Shown here in pieces: positions 52,305-61,324 of a stretch of 64,000 nt of DNA. The notes under the pieces were generated by a model, which had not been told where the DNA came from, searched no databases, and saw nothing but the letters and a program-made list of their open reading frames with translations. The DNA is from Pseudoduganella ginsengisoli (lineage in GTDB: Bacteria > Pseudomonadota > Gammaproteobacteria > Burkholderiales > Burkholderiaceae_D). Within the stretch, counting starts at the first letter, position 1; each line of letters opens with the position of its first letter. The stretch lies in contig NZ_WNLA01000019.1 in assembly GCF_009720865.1 (NCBI RefSeq), forward strand, positions 1 to 64,000, written 5' to 3'. The position numbers and the translations under genes are program-made.

Positions 52305-54294
52305 TACCCAAGAGACTGTCGCCGGCGCCCCTGCCGCCGACGTGGCCGCGAAACCCAAGCGCCGCACCAAGGCTCAAATCGAAGCGGATAAAGCTGCTGC
52401 ACTGGCAGCGGGCGAACAGCCGAAACCTAAACGCAAGAGCAAGGCTGCGGCCGCAGCTGAAGCAGGCGATGCCGTTGCTGCCGAGGCGGCTGGCGACGCC
52501 GCGCCGGCGAAAAAGCCGCGCGCCCGGGCAGTGAAGAAAGAAGTGGCGGCGCAAGAAGCTGCTGCGCCGGCGGCGGAAGCGGCGCCGAAAGCGCCGCGCA
52601 CCCGCAAAGCCAAGCCTGCCGCTGAGGCTGCCGCCCCTGCGGCGGCAGCTGCGCCGGTCAAGGCTGACGCTGCGGAAGCGCCGGTCGCGGAGGCTGCGCC
52701 CGCTGAAGGCAAGCCGTCCCGCGATGGCCAGCGCCAGGGCAATAGCCGTCCGCGCGGTCCGCGCCAGATGCGCGAACAGCGCGCCAGCCGTGAGGTGCTG
52801 CATCCGAAGCCGATCGCTGTTGCCGCCGCCGCTGTTGCGGATGGCGCGACCAGCCTGCCGCCGGAAGGTGAGGCGGCGCCGGAAGGCCAGGAACGCACCC
52901 AGGGCCAGCGCCACAACAAGCGCGGCAAGGGGAAAGGCAAGGGCGTCAACGTCAGCAACGCAGGCAAACCGCAAGGCACGCCAGGCGCCTTCGGCAACAA
53001 GATGAAGCGCAAGGCCAATGACGCCGACGCCGTGTTCTCGTTTGTTACGTCGGATGCGTTCGATAGCGACGAAGCGGGCAAGGGCCGCCAGCAGCAAAAA
53101 CAAGTGCGGCGCGACCTGACGTCGGACGACGATGCGCCGAAGCTGCACAAAGTGCTGGCGGAAGCGGGCCTGGGTTCGCGCCGCGACATGGAAGAACTGA
53201 TCATTGCGGGCCGCGTGTCCGTCAATGGCGAGCCGGCCCACATCGGCCAGCGCATCTTGCCGACCGATGCCGTGCGTATCAACGGCAAGCTGATCCAGCG
53301 TAAAGTCAGCAAGCGCCCGCCGCGCGTGCTGGTGTACCACAAACCGGCCGGCGAAATCGTCAGCCATGACGATCCGGATGGCCGCCCATCGGTATTTGAC
53401 CGCCTGCCGACCATGAAGGCTGGCAAATGGCTGGCCATCGGCCGCCTGGACTTCAATACCGAAGGCTTGTTGCTGTTCACCACGTCCGGTGACCTGGCCA
53501 ACCGCCTGATGCACCCGCGCTACGGCATCGACCGCGAATACGCGGTGCGTACGCTGGGTACGCTGGAAGAGGGCATGCGCCAGAAATTGCTGTCCGGCGT
53601 TGAGCTGGAAGACGGCATGGCGCAATTCTCGAAAATCGCCGATGGCGGTGGCGAGGGGATTAACAAGTGGTACCGTGTGGTGATCGGCGAAGGCCGTAAC
53701 CGCGAAGTGCGCCGTATGTTCGAGGCGATCGGCTTGACGGTATCGCGCCTGATCCGTACCCGTTACGGCGCCATGACTTTGCCGAGCGACTTGAAGCGCG
53801 GCCGCTGGGAAGAACTGGAAGAAAACCAGGTACGTGATTTGATGGCGGTGTACAGCCCTGAGAAAAAACAGGGCGGTGGCGATGGCCAGCAAAAACGCCA
53901 GGGCGGCCAGCCGGGCCAGCCGGGCCAGCAGCAAGGCCAGGGCCGCCAGCGCCGCGAGCGTGAGCGTGACCGCGAGCCCAATGGCAACCGCATGGATGTC
54001 AGCAACAAGAATGCTGATCCATTCCCGCAGCAGCGCGGCCAGCGCCGTGGCGGTGGCCAGCAGGGCGCCTACTTTGGCGCCGGTGGCGGCGGTTTGCCGG
54101 AATTCGGCCGTCCAAGCGGCCGTCCGCAAGGCGGCGCCCAGGGTAAAGGCAAGGGCGGCAGCCGTCCGCGCCAGCCGGATCCGCTGCAGACCACGTTCGG
54201 CTTTGCCGGCGCCGGTGGCGGCCAGCAGCGCCGCGGCGGCCAGCCGCGCGGCGGCGCCATGGACCATGGCATGCCGCGCCGCCGTAAAGGCTGA
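52291..54294 (+). CDS. rluB: 23S rRNA pseudouridine synthase RluB with long low-complexity extensions
   Basis: Makes pseudouridine 2605 in 23S rRNA. The conserved part is at about residues 280-530: an S4 RNA-binding domain (LHKVLAEAGLGSRRDMEELI, then VSVNGEPAHIGQ) and the catalytic domain with Asp387 in GRLDFNTEGLLLF and the NREVRRMFEAIGL segment. At 667 residues it is more than twice the length of E. coli RluB. The first 280 residues are Ala/Lys/Pro-rich and the last 130 are Gly/Gln/Arg-rich (GGQPGQPGQQQGQGRQRRER). Both are disordered-looking and basic, so extra RNA binding is plausible. The start overlaps scpB. Confidence 0.9.
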   Translation: MNNTDTQETVAGAPAADVAAKPKRRTKAQIEADKAAALAAGEQPKPKRKSKAAAAAEAGDAVAAEAAGDAAPAKKPRARAVKKEVAAQEAAAPAAEAAPKAPRTRKAKPAAEAAAPAAAAAPVKADAAEAPVAEAAPAEGKPSRDGQRQGNSRPRGPRQMREQRASREVLHPKPIAVAAAAVADGATSLPPEGEAAPEGQERTQGQRHNKRGKGKGKGVNVSNAGKPQGTPGAFGNKMKRKANDADAVFSFVTSDAFDSDEAGKGRQQQKQVRRDLTSDDDAPKLHKVLAEAGLGSRRDMEELIIAGRVSVNGEPAHIGQRILPTDAVRINGKLIQRKVSKRPPRVLVYHKPAGEIVSHDDPDGRPSVFDRLPTMKAGKWLAIGRLDFNTEGLLLFTTSGDLANRLMHPRYGIDREYAVRTLGTLEEGMRQKLLSGVELEDGMAQFSKIADGGGEGINKWYRVVIGEGRNREVRRMFEAIGLTVSRLIRTRYGAMTLPSDLKRGRWEELEENQVRDLMAVYSPEKKQGGGDGQQKRQGGQPGQPGQQQGQGRQRRERERDREPNGNRMDVSNKNADPFPQQRGQRRGGGQQGAYFGAGGGGLPEFGRPSGRPQGGAQGKGKGGSRPRQPDPLQTTFGFAGAGGGQQRRGGQPRGGAMDHGMPRRRKG

Positions 54295-54304
54295 GGTATT
54301 AAGG

Positions 54305-54333
54305 GTTTTAACGGGTGTCCAGCCCGTTAAAAC
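54305..54333. terminator. Inverted repeat after rluB
   Basis: The perfect 11-bp stem GTTTTAACGGG (54305-54315) with CCCGTTAAAAC (54323-54333), loop of 7. No T-run follows, so it could be a weak terminator or an mRNA-stabilising hairpin. Confidence 0.5.
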
Positions 54334-54400
54334 GCCTGTATTTCGTGCCGCGATGGCCGAATTTGAAGTGTTGTAAGCCCCGCCATTCCGCGATGCGGCA

Positions 54401-54429
54401 TTGCAGCGAAATCAAGTTGCGGTTATAAT
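54401..54429 (+). promoter_or_regulatory. Sigma-70 promoter of the rimP-nusA-infB operon
   Basis: TTGCAG (54401-54406) and a consensus TATAAT (54424-54429) are separated by exactly 17 bases. Transcription would start near 54436, giving a leader of about 165 bases before rimP. Confidence 0.75.
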
Positions 54430-54514
54430 GGCCATCCAATGGAAACGTGATTCGCAGAATGCACAGTGATCTGTGTGCTTGCTGAGACTGCTTTCATCTG
54501 GGTAGGAAATACAA

Positions 54515-54542
54515 AAGATGGGCAATAGCCCATTTTTTTTTT
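54515..54542 (+). terminator. Intrinsic terminator inside the leader of the rimP-nusA-infB operon
   Basis: The stem ATGGGC (54518-54523) with GCCCAT (54528-54533), loop AATA, is extended by A-U pairs on the flanks and followed by ten T. It lies about 85 bases after the predicted transcription start and 60 bases before rimP, so it should end many transcripts early. This would make it an attenuator, possibly under NusA control. Confidence 0.75.
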
Positions 54543-54602
54543 GGTGAACGTTTTTAGCGGCCTAACGCACAGTCGAAAAGGGCCGCGATCTGGAGAATTT
54601 CT

Positions 54603-55091
54603 TTGCAACTGCCGGAGTTAATTGAAACGACCGTCACGGGTCTGGGCTATGAGCTGGTTGATTTTGAACGGGCCGAGCGTGGATTGCTGCGCGTGTATAT
54701 CGATTTCACCGCGGAAGATGCAGCGGAAAAAGGTCCGATCACCGTGGAAGATTGCGCGAAGGTCAGCCATCAGCTGAGCCACGTGCTGACTGTGGAAAAC
54801 GTCAACTATGAACGGCTTGAAATTTCCTCGCCTGGCCTGGACCGTCCGCTGCGCAAACTGTCCGACTTCGTCCGTTTCGCAGGCTGCGAAGCGATCGTCA
54901 AGTTGAAGATTGCCATGCCGGGCACTTCCAACCGGAAGTCGTACCAGGGCATTTTGCATGAGCCGAACGGCGAAACGCTGGCGTTGGAATTTGAAGGTAA
55001 AGAAGGGCCAGCGTTGTTGGAATTTACGCTGGCCGATATGGACAAGGCACGTTTGGTGCCGCAGGTGGATTTTAAGGGACGCAAAGCATGA
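54603..55091 (+). CDS. rimP: Ribosome maturation factor RimP
   Basis: 162 residues. RimP assists 30S subunit assembly. The N-terminal domain (ETTVTGLGYELVDFERAERG, RVYIDF) and the VENVNYERLEISSPGLDRPLRK motif are characteristic, and the SH3-like C-terminal domain ends LVPQVDFKGRKA. The start is a TTG at 54603 with GGAG seven bases upstream; there is no ATG at this point and the N-terminus MQLPELIE fits the family in related species. The stop overlaps the nusA ATG as ATGA. It is the first gene of the operon. Confidence 0.93.
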   Translation: MQLPELIETTVTGLGYELVDFERAERGLLRVYIDFTAEDAAEKGPITVEDCAKVSHQLSHVLTVENVNYERLEISSPGLDRPLRKLSDFVRFAGCEAIVKLKIAMPGTSNRKSYQGILHEPNGETLALEFEGKEGPALLEFTLADMDKARLVPQVDFKGRKA

Positions 55092-56653
55092 GTCGCGAAG
55101 TTTTATTATTGGTTGACGCGCTGGCGCGTGAAAAGAACGTCGATAAAGACGTGGTCTTTGGCGCGCTGGAATTCGCACTGGCGCAAGCCACGAAGAAGCG
55201 CTACGAAGGCGAAGTCGATATTCGCGTCTCGATCGATCGCGATTCCGGCGAGTTCGAATCCTTCCGCCGCTGGCACGTGGTGCCGGACGAAGCCGGCCTG
55301 CAGCTGCCAGACCAGGAAGTGCTGCTGTTCGAAGCCAAGGAACAGATTCCTGACATCGAAGTCGACGAATACATTGAAGAGCCGATTGAATCCGTGGAAT
55401 TCGGCCGCCGCTTTGCGCAAGACACCAAGCAAGTCGTGCTGCAGCGCGTGCGCGATGCCGAGCGCGAACAGATCCTGGCTGACTTCCTGGAGCGCGGCGA
55501 CGCGCTGGTGACTGGCACCATCAAGCGCATGGAGCGCGGTGACGCCATCGTTGAATCGGGCAAGATCGAAGCGCGCCTGCCGCGCGACCAGATGATCCCG
55601 AAGGAAAACCTGCGTATCGGCGACCGCGTGCGCGCTTTCATCCTGCGCGTGGACCGCAATATGCGTGGCCCGCAAGTGATCCTGTCGCGTACCGCGCCAG
55701 AATTCATCATGAAGCTGTTCGAACTGGAAGTGCCGGAAATCGAACAGGGCATGCTGGAAATTAAATCCGCTGCACGCGACGCCGGCGTACGCGCCAAGAT
55801 CGCCGTGCACACCAACGACAAGCGTATCGATCCGATCGGCACCTGCGTCGGCATGCGCGGTTCGCGCGTGCAGGCCGTGACCGGTGAGCTGGGCGGCGAG
55901 CGCGTGGACATCGTACTGTGGTCGGAAGATCCGGCCCAGTTCGTGATTGGCGCGCTGGCCCCTGCCAACGTGTCGTCGATCATGGTCGATGAAGAAAAGC
56001 ACGCGATGGACGTCGTGGTGGACGAAGAAAACCTGGCCATCGCGATCGGCCGCTCGGGCCAGAACGTGCGCCTGGCGTCGGACCTGACCGGCTGGAAGAT
56101 CAACATCATGACGGCTGAGGAATCAGCCGACAAAGCTGCCCAGGAAACCGCCGCTACCCGCGCGCTGTTCATGGAAAAGCTGGACGTCGACCAGGAAGTG
56201 GCCGACATCCTGGTGGAAGAAGGCTTCGCCAGCCTGGAAGAAATCGCTTACGTGCCGATTTCCGAAATGCTGGAAATCGAAGCGTTCGACGAAGACACCG
56301 TCAACGAATTGCGTACCCGCGCCCGCGACGCGCTGGTGACGGAAGCCATTGCTTCGGAAGAGGGCCTGGAAGGCATGGAAGAAGCGCTGGTTGGACTGGA
56401 AGGCATGGACCGCATCACTGCGGGCAAACTGGGCCTGGCCGGTATCAAGACGGTTGAAGCATTTGCCGCACTGGCTTACGACGAATTTGGCGCCATCCTG
56501 GCCCTGTCCGCCGACCGTGCCCGTGCATTGATAGCCAATGAATTTGAAGATGTGACCGACGACGAGATGAAGTTGGTTGACTCGAAGTACGACGACCGCG
56601 CCAAGGCCCTGCAAGCCAAGGCATGGGCGTTGGCCGAATCCGTAAAGGCTTAA
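55088..56653 (+). CDS. nusA: Transcription termination/antitermination factor NusA
   Basis: 521 residues. NusA binds RNA polymerase, promotes pausing and hairpin termination, and takes part in antitermination. In order: the N-terminal RNAP-binding domain (to about 130), the S1 domain with ALVTGTIKRMERGDAIVE, and the KH domains with IDPIGTCVGMRGSRVQAV and NLAIAIGRSGQNVRLASDL. The acidic C-terminal repeats from about residue 365 to 520 contain two helix-hairpin-helix-like units (EVADILVEEGFASLEEIAY, KTVEAFAAL). This is the proteobacterial long form. The ATG overlaps the rimP stop. It may regulate its own operon through the leader terminator. Confidence 0.96.
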   Translation: MSREVLLLVDALAREKNVDKDVVFGALEFALAQATKKRYEGEVDIRVSIDRDSGEFESFRRWHVVPDEAGLQLPDQEVLLFEAKEQIPDIEVDEYIEEPIESVEFGRRFAQDTKQVVLQRVRDAEREQILADFLERGDALVTGTIKRMERGDAIVESGKIEARLPRDQMIPKENLRIGDRVRAFILRVDRNMRGPQVILSRTAPEFIMKLFELEVPEIEQGMLEIKSAARDAGVRAKIAVHTNDKRIDPIGTCVGMRGSRVQAVTGELGGERVDIVLWSEDPAQFVIGALAPANVSSIMVDEEKHAMDVVVDEENLAIAIGRSGQNVRLASDLTGWKINIMTAEESADKAAQETAATRALFMEKLDVDQEVADILVEEGFASLEEIAYVPISEMLEIEAFDEDTVNELRTRARDALVTEAIASEEGLEGMEEALVGLEGMDRITAGKLGLAGIKTVEAFAALAYDEFGAILALSADRARALIANEFEDVTDDEMKLVDSKYDDRAKALQAKAWALAESVKA

Positions 56654-56699
56654 TTTGAGTATCTTTATCATCTCCGCGACACATAGAAAAGAGGACTGA

Positions 56700-59627
56700 A
56701 TGGCGAGTAACAACGTAGCCCAATTTGCCACCGAACTGAAGATGCCTGCAGATTTGCTGCTGACGCAGCTGCGTTCTGCTGGCGTCGAAAAGAGTTCGAC
56801 GTCAGACCCATTGTCGAAAGATGATAAGGACAAGTTGCTGGAACACCTGCGCCGCACCCACGGCGCAGCTGCGGAAACGGAAAAGAAAAAGATCACGCTG
56901 ACCCGCAAGGAAACCACCGAGATCAAGCAAGCCGACGCTTCCGGAAAATCCCGCACCATCCAGGTCGCGGTGAAAAAAGTGCGCACCTTCGTGCAGCGCG
57001 ACGATCCAGCGCCGGCCGCATCAGCTGCATCGGCTGCGGCGAAGATCGATCCAGCGGAACAGGCGCGCCGTGAAGAAGAAGCACGCCGCCAGCAAGAGCT
57101 GACCGCGCGCCAGGAAGCGGAACTGAAAGAAAAGCAGGAACGCCTGGCCAAGCTGGAACAGGAAAAGGCTGCGCAAGCCAAAGCCGCTGCGGAAGCGGAA
57201 GCCAAGCGCGTCGCCGACGAGCAGGCGCGCCAGGCTGCGGAAGCCAAAGCCGCCGCTGAAAAGCAGGCTGCTGCCGCCGCCGCGAAGACTGCCCAGCAGT
57301 CCGACGCTGCCGCGGAAGCGAAGAAAGCTGCCGCCGACGCCGCTGCTGAAGCGAAAAAAGCTGCTGCGGAAGCGGAAGCCAAGAAAGCCAACGAGCAAGC
57401 TGTCAAGGAAGCTGCCGAACGTGCTGCCGCCACCGAGCGCGCACGCCAGGCCGTGGCCGACGAAGTGGCCCAGATCAAGGCCATGATGAGCCAGCCGCGC
57501 CGCGTGATGAAAGCACCGGAGCCTACCGCTGCACCAGCACCGGCCAAGCCGAAGCTGGCCGAAGGCACGCTGCACAAACCGGCAGACAAGAAACCGGCCG
57601 CTGGCGCCAACGCCAATGCCGCCGCGCCTGCCGCAGGCGACAAGGACAAAAAAGGCGACAAGAAGTCGATCAAGTCGGCCAATGTATCGTCGACCTGGCA
57701 AGATGACGCGAAGAAGCGCGGCGCACCGAGCGGCCAAAAAGGCCGTGGCGGCGCGAACGCCAACGCAGGCGGCGGCCGTGACGGCTGGCGCAGCGGTGGC
57801 CGTGGCGGCCGCCGTGGCAATTCGCACTCGGATGAGCGCGAATCGAACTTCCAGGCGCCAACCGAAGCCATCGTCAAAGACGTGCACGTGCCGGAAACCG
57901 TCACGGTTGCCGAACTGGCGCACAAGATGTCCGTGAAAGCGTCGGAAGTCATTAAACAGCTGATGAAGCTGGGCCAGATGTGCACCATCAACCAGGTGCT
58001 GGACCAGGAAACCGCGATGATCGTGGTGGAAGAGATGGGCCACAAAGCCTTCGCTGCCGCTGTCGATGATCCGGAAGCGATCCTGGCCGACCAGGGCGAA
58101 CACGCGCACTTTGAAGCCACTCCGCGTGCACCTGTGGTGACCGTCATGGGTCACGTTGACCACGGTAAAACGTCGCTGCTGGACTACATCCGCCGTGCCA
58201 AAGTGGCATCGGGCGAAGCGGGCGGCATTACGCAGCACATCGGCGCGTACCACGTGGAAACGCCGCGCGGCATCATTACCTTCCTGGATACGCCGGGCCA
58301 CGAAGCGTTCACGGCAATGCGTGCACGCGGTGCGAAAGCCACCGACATCGTGATTCTGGTGGTGGCAGCCGACGACGGCGTGATGCCGCAAACGAAGGAA
58401 GCGATTTCGCACGCAAAAGCAGCCGGCGTGCCGCTGGTGGTGGCGATCAACAAGATCGACAAACCGGGCGGCAACCTGGAGCGCGTGACGCAGGAACTGA
58501 TCGCTGAAGGCGTCGTGCCGGAAGAATACGGTGGCGATTCGCCATTCGTACCTGTGTCGGCAAAAACCGGCCAGGGCATCGATTCGCTGCTGGAAAACGT
58601 GCTGCTGCAAGCCGAAGTGCTGGAATTGAAAGCACCGGTCGAAGCGCCTGCGCGCGGCCTGGTGGTGGAAGCCCGTCTGGACAAGGGCCGTGGTCCTGTG
58701 GCCACCATCCTGGTGCAGTCCGGTACGCTGAAGCGCGGCGACGTCGTGCTGGCTGGTTCGTCGTATGGCCGTGTGCGCGCCATGCTGGACGAAAACGGCA
58801 AGTCGATTACCGAAGCCGGCCCATCGATCCCTGTCGAGATCCAGGGCCTGACGGAAGTGCCTGCGGCAGGTGAAGAAGCCATGGTGATGGCGGATGAGCG
58901 TAAAGCACGTGAAATCGGCCTGTTCCGCCAAGGTAAGTTCCGCGACGTGAAGCTGGCAAAACAGCAAGCGGCGAAACTGGAAAACATGTTCGACCAGATG
59001 GCCGAAGGCGAAGTGAAGAACCTGCCGCTGATCGTCAAGACCGACGTGCAGGGTTCGCAGGAAGCGCTGGTGGGCTCGCTGCAAAAACTGTCGACTTCCG
59101 AAGTGCGCGTCCAGATCGTTCACGCAGCGGTCGGCGGCATCACGGAATCGGACGTCAACCTGGCGACCGCGTCGAAGGCCGTCATCATCGGCTTCAACGC
59201 CCGTGCCGATGCACAGGCGCGCAAAGTGGCCGAGACCAACGGTGTGGACATCCGCTACTACAACATCATCTACGACGCGATCGAAGAGGTGAAAGCAGCA
59301 CTGTCCGGCATGCTGGCGCCAGAGAAGCGCGAACAGATCACCGGCCAGGTGGAAGTCCGCCAGGTCATCATGGTGTCCAAAGTCGGCGCGATTGCCGGCT
59401 GCCTGGTTACCGATGGTGTGGTCAAGCGTACGTCGTCGGTCCGCCTGCTGCGCAACAACATCGTCGTGTGGACGGGCGAAATCGACTCGCTCAAGCGCTT
59501 CAAGGACGATGCGAAAGAAGTGCGCGCCGGTCTGGAATGCGGTCTGTCGCTGAAGAACTACAACGACATCCAGGTTGGCGACACCCTGGAAGTGTTCGAA
59601 GTGCAGGAAATCGCCCGTACGCTGTAA
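56700..59627 (+). CDS. infB: Translation initiation factor IF-2
   Basis: 975 residues. IF-2 places initiator tRNA on the ribosome using GTP. The G domain has GHVDHGKTS at residues 484-492, DTPGHE at 530-535 and NKID at 584-587. The N-terminal half (about 480 residues) is a very long Ala/Lys/Glu-rich charged region with coiled-coil character (residues 120-260) followed by a Gly/Arg-rich part, then the conserved IF-2 N-terminal helix region (VTVAELAHKMSVKASEVIKQL). AGAGGA precedes the ATG. An internal start giving a shorter IF-2 form is possible but not seen clearly. Confidence 0.96.
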   Translation: MASNNVAQFATELKMPADLLLTQLRSAGVEKSSTSDPLSKDDKDKLLEHLRRTHGAAAETEKKKITLTRKETTEIKQADASGKSRTIQVAVKKVRTFVQRDDPAPAASAASAAAKIDPAEQARREEEARRQQELTARQEAELKEKQERLAKLEQEKAAQAKAAAEAEAKRVADEQARQAAEAKAAAEKQAAAAAAKTAQQSDAAAEAKKAAADAAAEAKKAAAEAEAKKANEQAVKEAAERAAATERARQAVADEVAQIKAMMSQPRRVMKAPEPTAAPAPAKPKLAEGTLHKPADKKPAAGANANAAAPAAGDKDKKGDKKSIKSANVSSTWQDDAKKRGAPSGQKGRGGANANAGGGRDGWRSGGRGGRRGNSHSDERESNFQAPTEAIVKDVHVPETVTVAELAHKMSVKASEVIKQLMKLGQMCTINQVLDQETAMIVVEEMGHKAFAAAVDDPEAILADQGEHAHFEATPRAPVVTVMGHVDHGKTSLLDYIRRAKVASGEAGGITQHIGAYHVETPRGIITFLDTPGHEAFTAMRARGAKATDIVILVVAADDGVMPQTKEAISHAKAAGVPLVVAINKIDKPGGNLERVTQELIAEGVVPEEYGGDSPFVPVSAKTGQGIDSLLENVLLQAEVLELKAPVEAPARGLVVEARLDKGRGPVATILVQSGTLKRGDVVLAGSSYGRVRAMLDENGKSITEAGPSIPVEIQGLTEVPAAGEEAMVMADERKAREIGLFRQGKFRDVKLAKQQAAKLENMFDQMAEGEVKNLPLIVKTDVQGSQEALVGSLQKLSTSEVRVQIVHAAVGGITESDVNLATASKAVIIGFNARADAQARKVAETNGVDIRYYNIIYDAIEEVKAALSGMLAPEKREQITGQVEVRQVIMVSKVGAIAGCLVTDGVVKRTSSVRLLRNNIVVWTGEIDSLKRFKDDAKEVRAGLECGLSLKNYNDIQVGDTLEVFEVQEIARTL

Positions 59628-59641
59628 TAGCGGAAGGCAGC

Positions 59642-59703
59642 ATGGCGGGTGCATCCCGCCTCGCGCGATGCGCGGGGCAGGAGCACCCGCCATTTATTTT
59701 TTG
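59642..59703 (+). terminator. Terminator-like hairpin after infB
   Basis: ATGGCGGGTGC (59642-59652) pairs with GCACCCGCCAT (59683-59693); the long loop has its own GC-rich hairpin, and a T-rich tail follows. It would reduce read-through from infB into rbfA-truB. Confidence 0.6.
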
Positions 59704-59718
59704 TAGTGGCAGGGCATC

Positions 59719-59803
59719 GTAGGGCGGATTAGCGTAGCGTAATCCGCCATGCGTGAGCGGCCTGCAAACATGGCGGATTACGGCGTTGCCTAATCCGCCC
59801 TAC
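59719..59803. repeat. Palindromic extragenic element, copy 2 (GTAGGGCGGATTA family)
   Basis: Begins GTAGGGCGGATTA, ends CCTAATCCGCCCTAC, and has the same internal GTAATCCGCC and GGCGGATTACGGCG as the copy at 23811-23902, with a different middle. It ends 12 bases before the rbfA ATG. Confidence 0.8.
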
Positions 59804-59815
59804 TAGGTAAGCATC

Positions 59816-60223
59816 ATGGCAAAACACAGCAAAAACATCCCACAGCGCGGCGTGCGCGTGGCGGACCAGATCCAGAAGGATTTGTCCGAACTGATCGCCT
59901 TCGAACTCAAAGACCCGCGCGTGGGCATGATCACTTTGTCAGAAGTCCAGCTGACGCCGGACTACGCGCATGCAAAGATATTCTTCACGACGTTGAAGGA
60001 CGATAAAGAGTCCATCAAGAATACCTTGGCCGGCCTGACCGCTGCCGCCGGCTATCTGCGCAACCAGCTGGGCAAGCGCCTGCACATCCACACGTTGCCG
60101 CAGCTGCACTTCGTGCACGACACGTCGACCATGCGCGGCATGGAAATGTCGGCGCTGATCGACAAGGCGAATGCGTCGCGCGCTGCCGATTACGAAGAAG
60201 ATGGCGGCGAAGGCAATCAATGA
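59816..60223 (+). CDS. rbfA: Ribosome-binding factor A
   Basis: 135 residues. RbfA binds the 30S subunit during late maturation and cold adaptation. The KH-type fold shows RVADQIQKDLSELIAFELKD, then VGMITLSEVQLTPDYAHAKI and the PQLHFVHDTSTMRGMEMSAL segment, all typical. Its last codon overlaps the truB start as ATGA. It is separated from infB by a hairpin and a palindromic repeat. Confidence 0.95.
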   Translation: MAKHSKNIPQRGVRVADQIQKDLSELIAFELKDPRVGMITLSEVQLTPDYAHAKIFFTTLKDDKESIKNTLAGLTAAAGYLRNQLGKRLHIHTLPQLHFVHDTSTMRGMEMSALIDKANASRAADYEEDGGEGNQ

Positions 60224-61143
60224 ATCAAGCGAAGGTAAAGCGCGTCCGCGACATCGTCGACGGCGTGCTGCTGCTGGATAAGCCGGTCGGCCTGTCCAGC
60301 AATGACGCGCTGATCAAAGCCAAGCGCGTATTGAACGCCAAGAAGGCGGGCCATACCGGTACCTTGGATCCGTTTGCCACCGGACTGCTGCCGCTGTGTT
60401 TTGGCGAAGCCACCAAGTTTTCGCAAGACTTGCTGGAAGCGGACAAGACGTATCTGACCACCGTGCACCTGGGCCAGCGTACGGACACGGGCGATACGGA
60501 AGGGCAGGTCATCGAAACGTGCGGCGTTAACGTGACCGTGGAGCAGATTGAAGCCGTGCTGGCGCAATTCCGTGGCCCGATCAAGCAGGTGCCACCCATG
60601 TACTCTGCCCTGAAGCGCGACGGCAAGCCGCTGTATGAATATGCGCGCGAAGGCATCACCTTGGAGCGCGAAGCGCGCGACGTGACGATCCACAAGCTGG
60701 AATTCGTGTCATATGACGCGCCATTCCTCAAGCTGTCCGTCACCTGCAGCAAAGGCACGTATATCCGCGTGCTGGGCGAAGACATCGGCGCTGCATTGGG
60801 CTGCGGCGCGCATTTGAATGCGCTGCGCCGGATCCAGGTGGGCGACCTGGTGATGCAGGACGTGGTGACACTGGAGCAGCTGGGCGCCCATCCTGCGCCG
60901 TTGGAGTTGCTGTCGCCGGTGGATGCACTGCTGTCGTCATTCCCGCCTGTGCGACTGACAGCGGATCTGGCCAAGCGCTTCTTGCAAGGCCAGCGCCTGC
61001 CGCTGGGCAAAGAGCCGGAAGCTGTGGTGCCTGCGGACTATATCGGCCGCGTGCGCGTGTACCACGACGCCAAGCTGCTGGGTACCGCGCAGTTGCAGAA
61101 ATTTTCGATCTTGGCGCCTGAGCGTCTGATCGCGGCAGCATAG
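60220..61143 (+). CDS. truB: tRNA pseudouridine-55 synthase
   Basis: 307 residues. Converts U55 to pseudouridine in the T-loop of tRNAs. The catalytic Asp50 lies in GHTGTLDPFATGLLPLCFG. The KTYLTTVHLGQRTDTGD and QVPPMYSALKRDGKPLYEYAR motifs and a PUA-like C-terminus are present. It overlaps rbfA by four bases (ATGA), so the two are translated together. No clear terminator follows; a 180-base gap leads to the beta-helix gene. Confidence 0.95.
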   Translation: MNQAKVKRVRDIVDGVLLLDKPVGLSSNDALIKAKRVLNAKKAGHTGTLDPFATGLLPLCFGEATKFSQDLLEADKTYLTTVHLGQRTDTGDTEGQVIETCGVNVTVEQIEAVLAQFRGPIKQVPPMYSALKRDGKPLYEYAREGITLEREARDVTIHKLEFVSYDAPFLKLSVTCSKGTYIRVLGEDIGAALGCGAHLNALRRIQVGDLVMQDVVTLEQLGAHPAPLELLSPVDALLSSFPPVRLTADLAKRFLQGQRLPLGKEPEAVVPADYIGRVRVYHDAKLLGTAQLQKFSILAPERLIAAA

Positions 61144-61324
61144 TTGCGTCAACCCGGCCGCCGGCGCAGCTTGACGGATGAGTTATCGGGAGTGGATGTG
61201 TTGTGACATTTGGATAGTTTCCAAAGAGTTAATATCGATAAAATAGCAACTCCCCGGAGGGGGAAGGGCGAGGTGCATACTTCGCTCCATGTTCATTGAC
61301 GATTGCTCGATAATAACTTCTGCT

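Noticed and set aside
52084..54267. 727-codon frame on the minus strand
   Set aside because: Antisense to rluB; long Ala/Leu/Arg runs come from the complement of its low-complexity regions.
54459..54485. Eight-codon ORF MHSDLCAC in the nusA-operon leader
   Set aside because: No ribosome site and no composition bias tied to the operon's function; the leader terminator stands without it.
57021..59693. 890-codon frame on the minus strand
   Set aside because: Antisense shadow of infB; His/Arg/Phe-rich, no domains.
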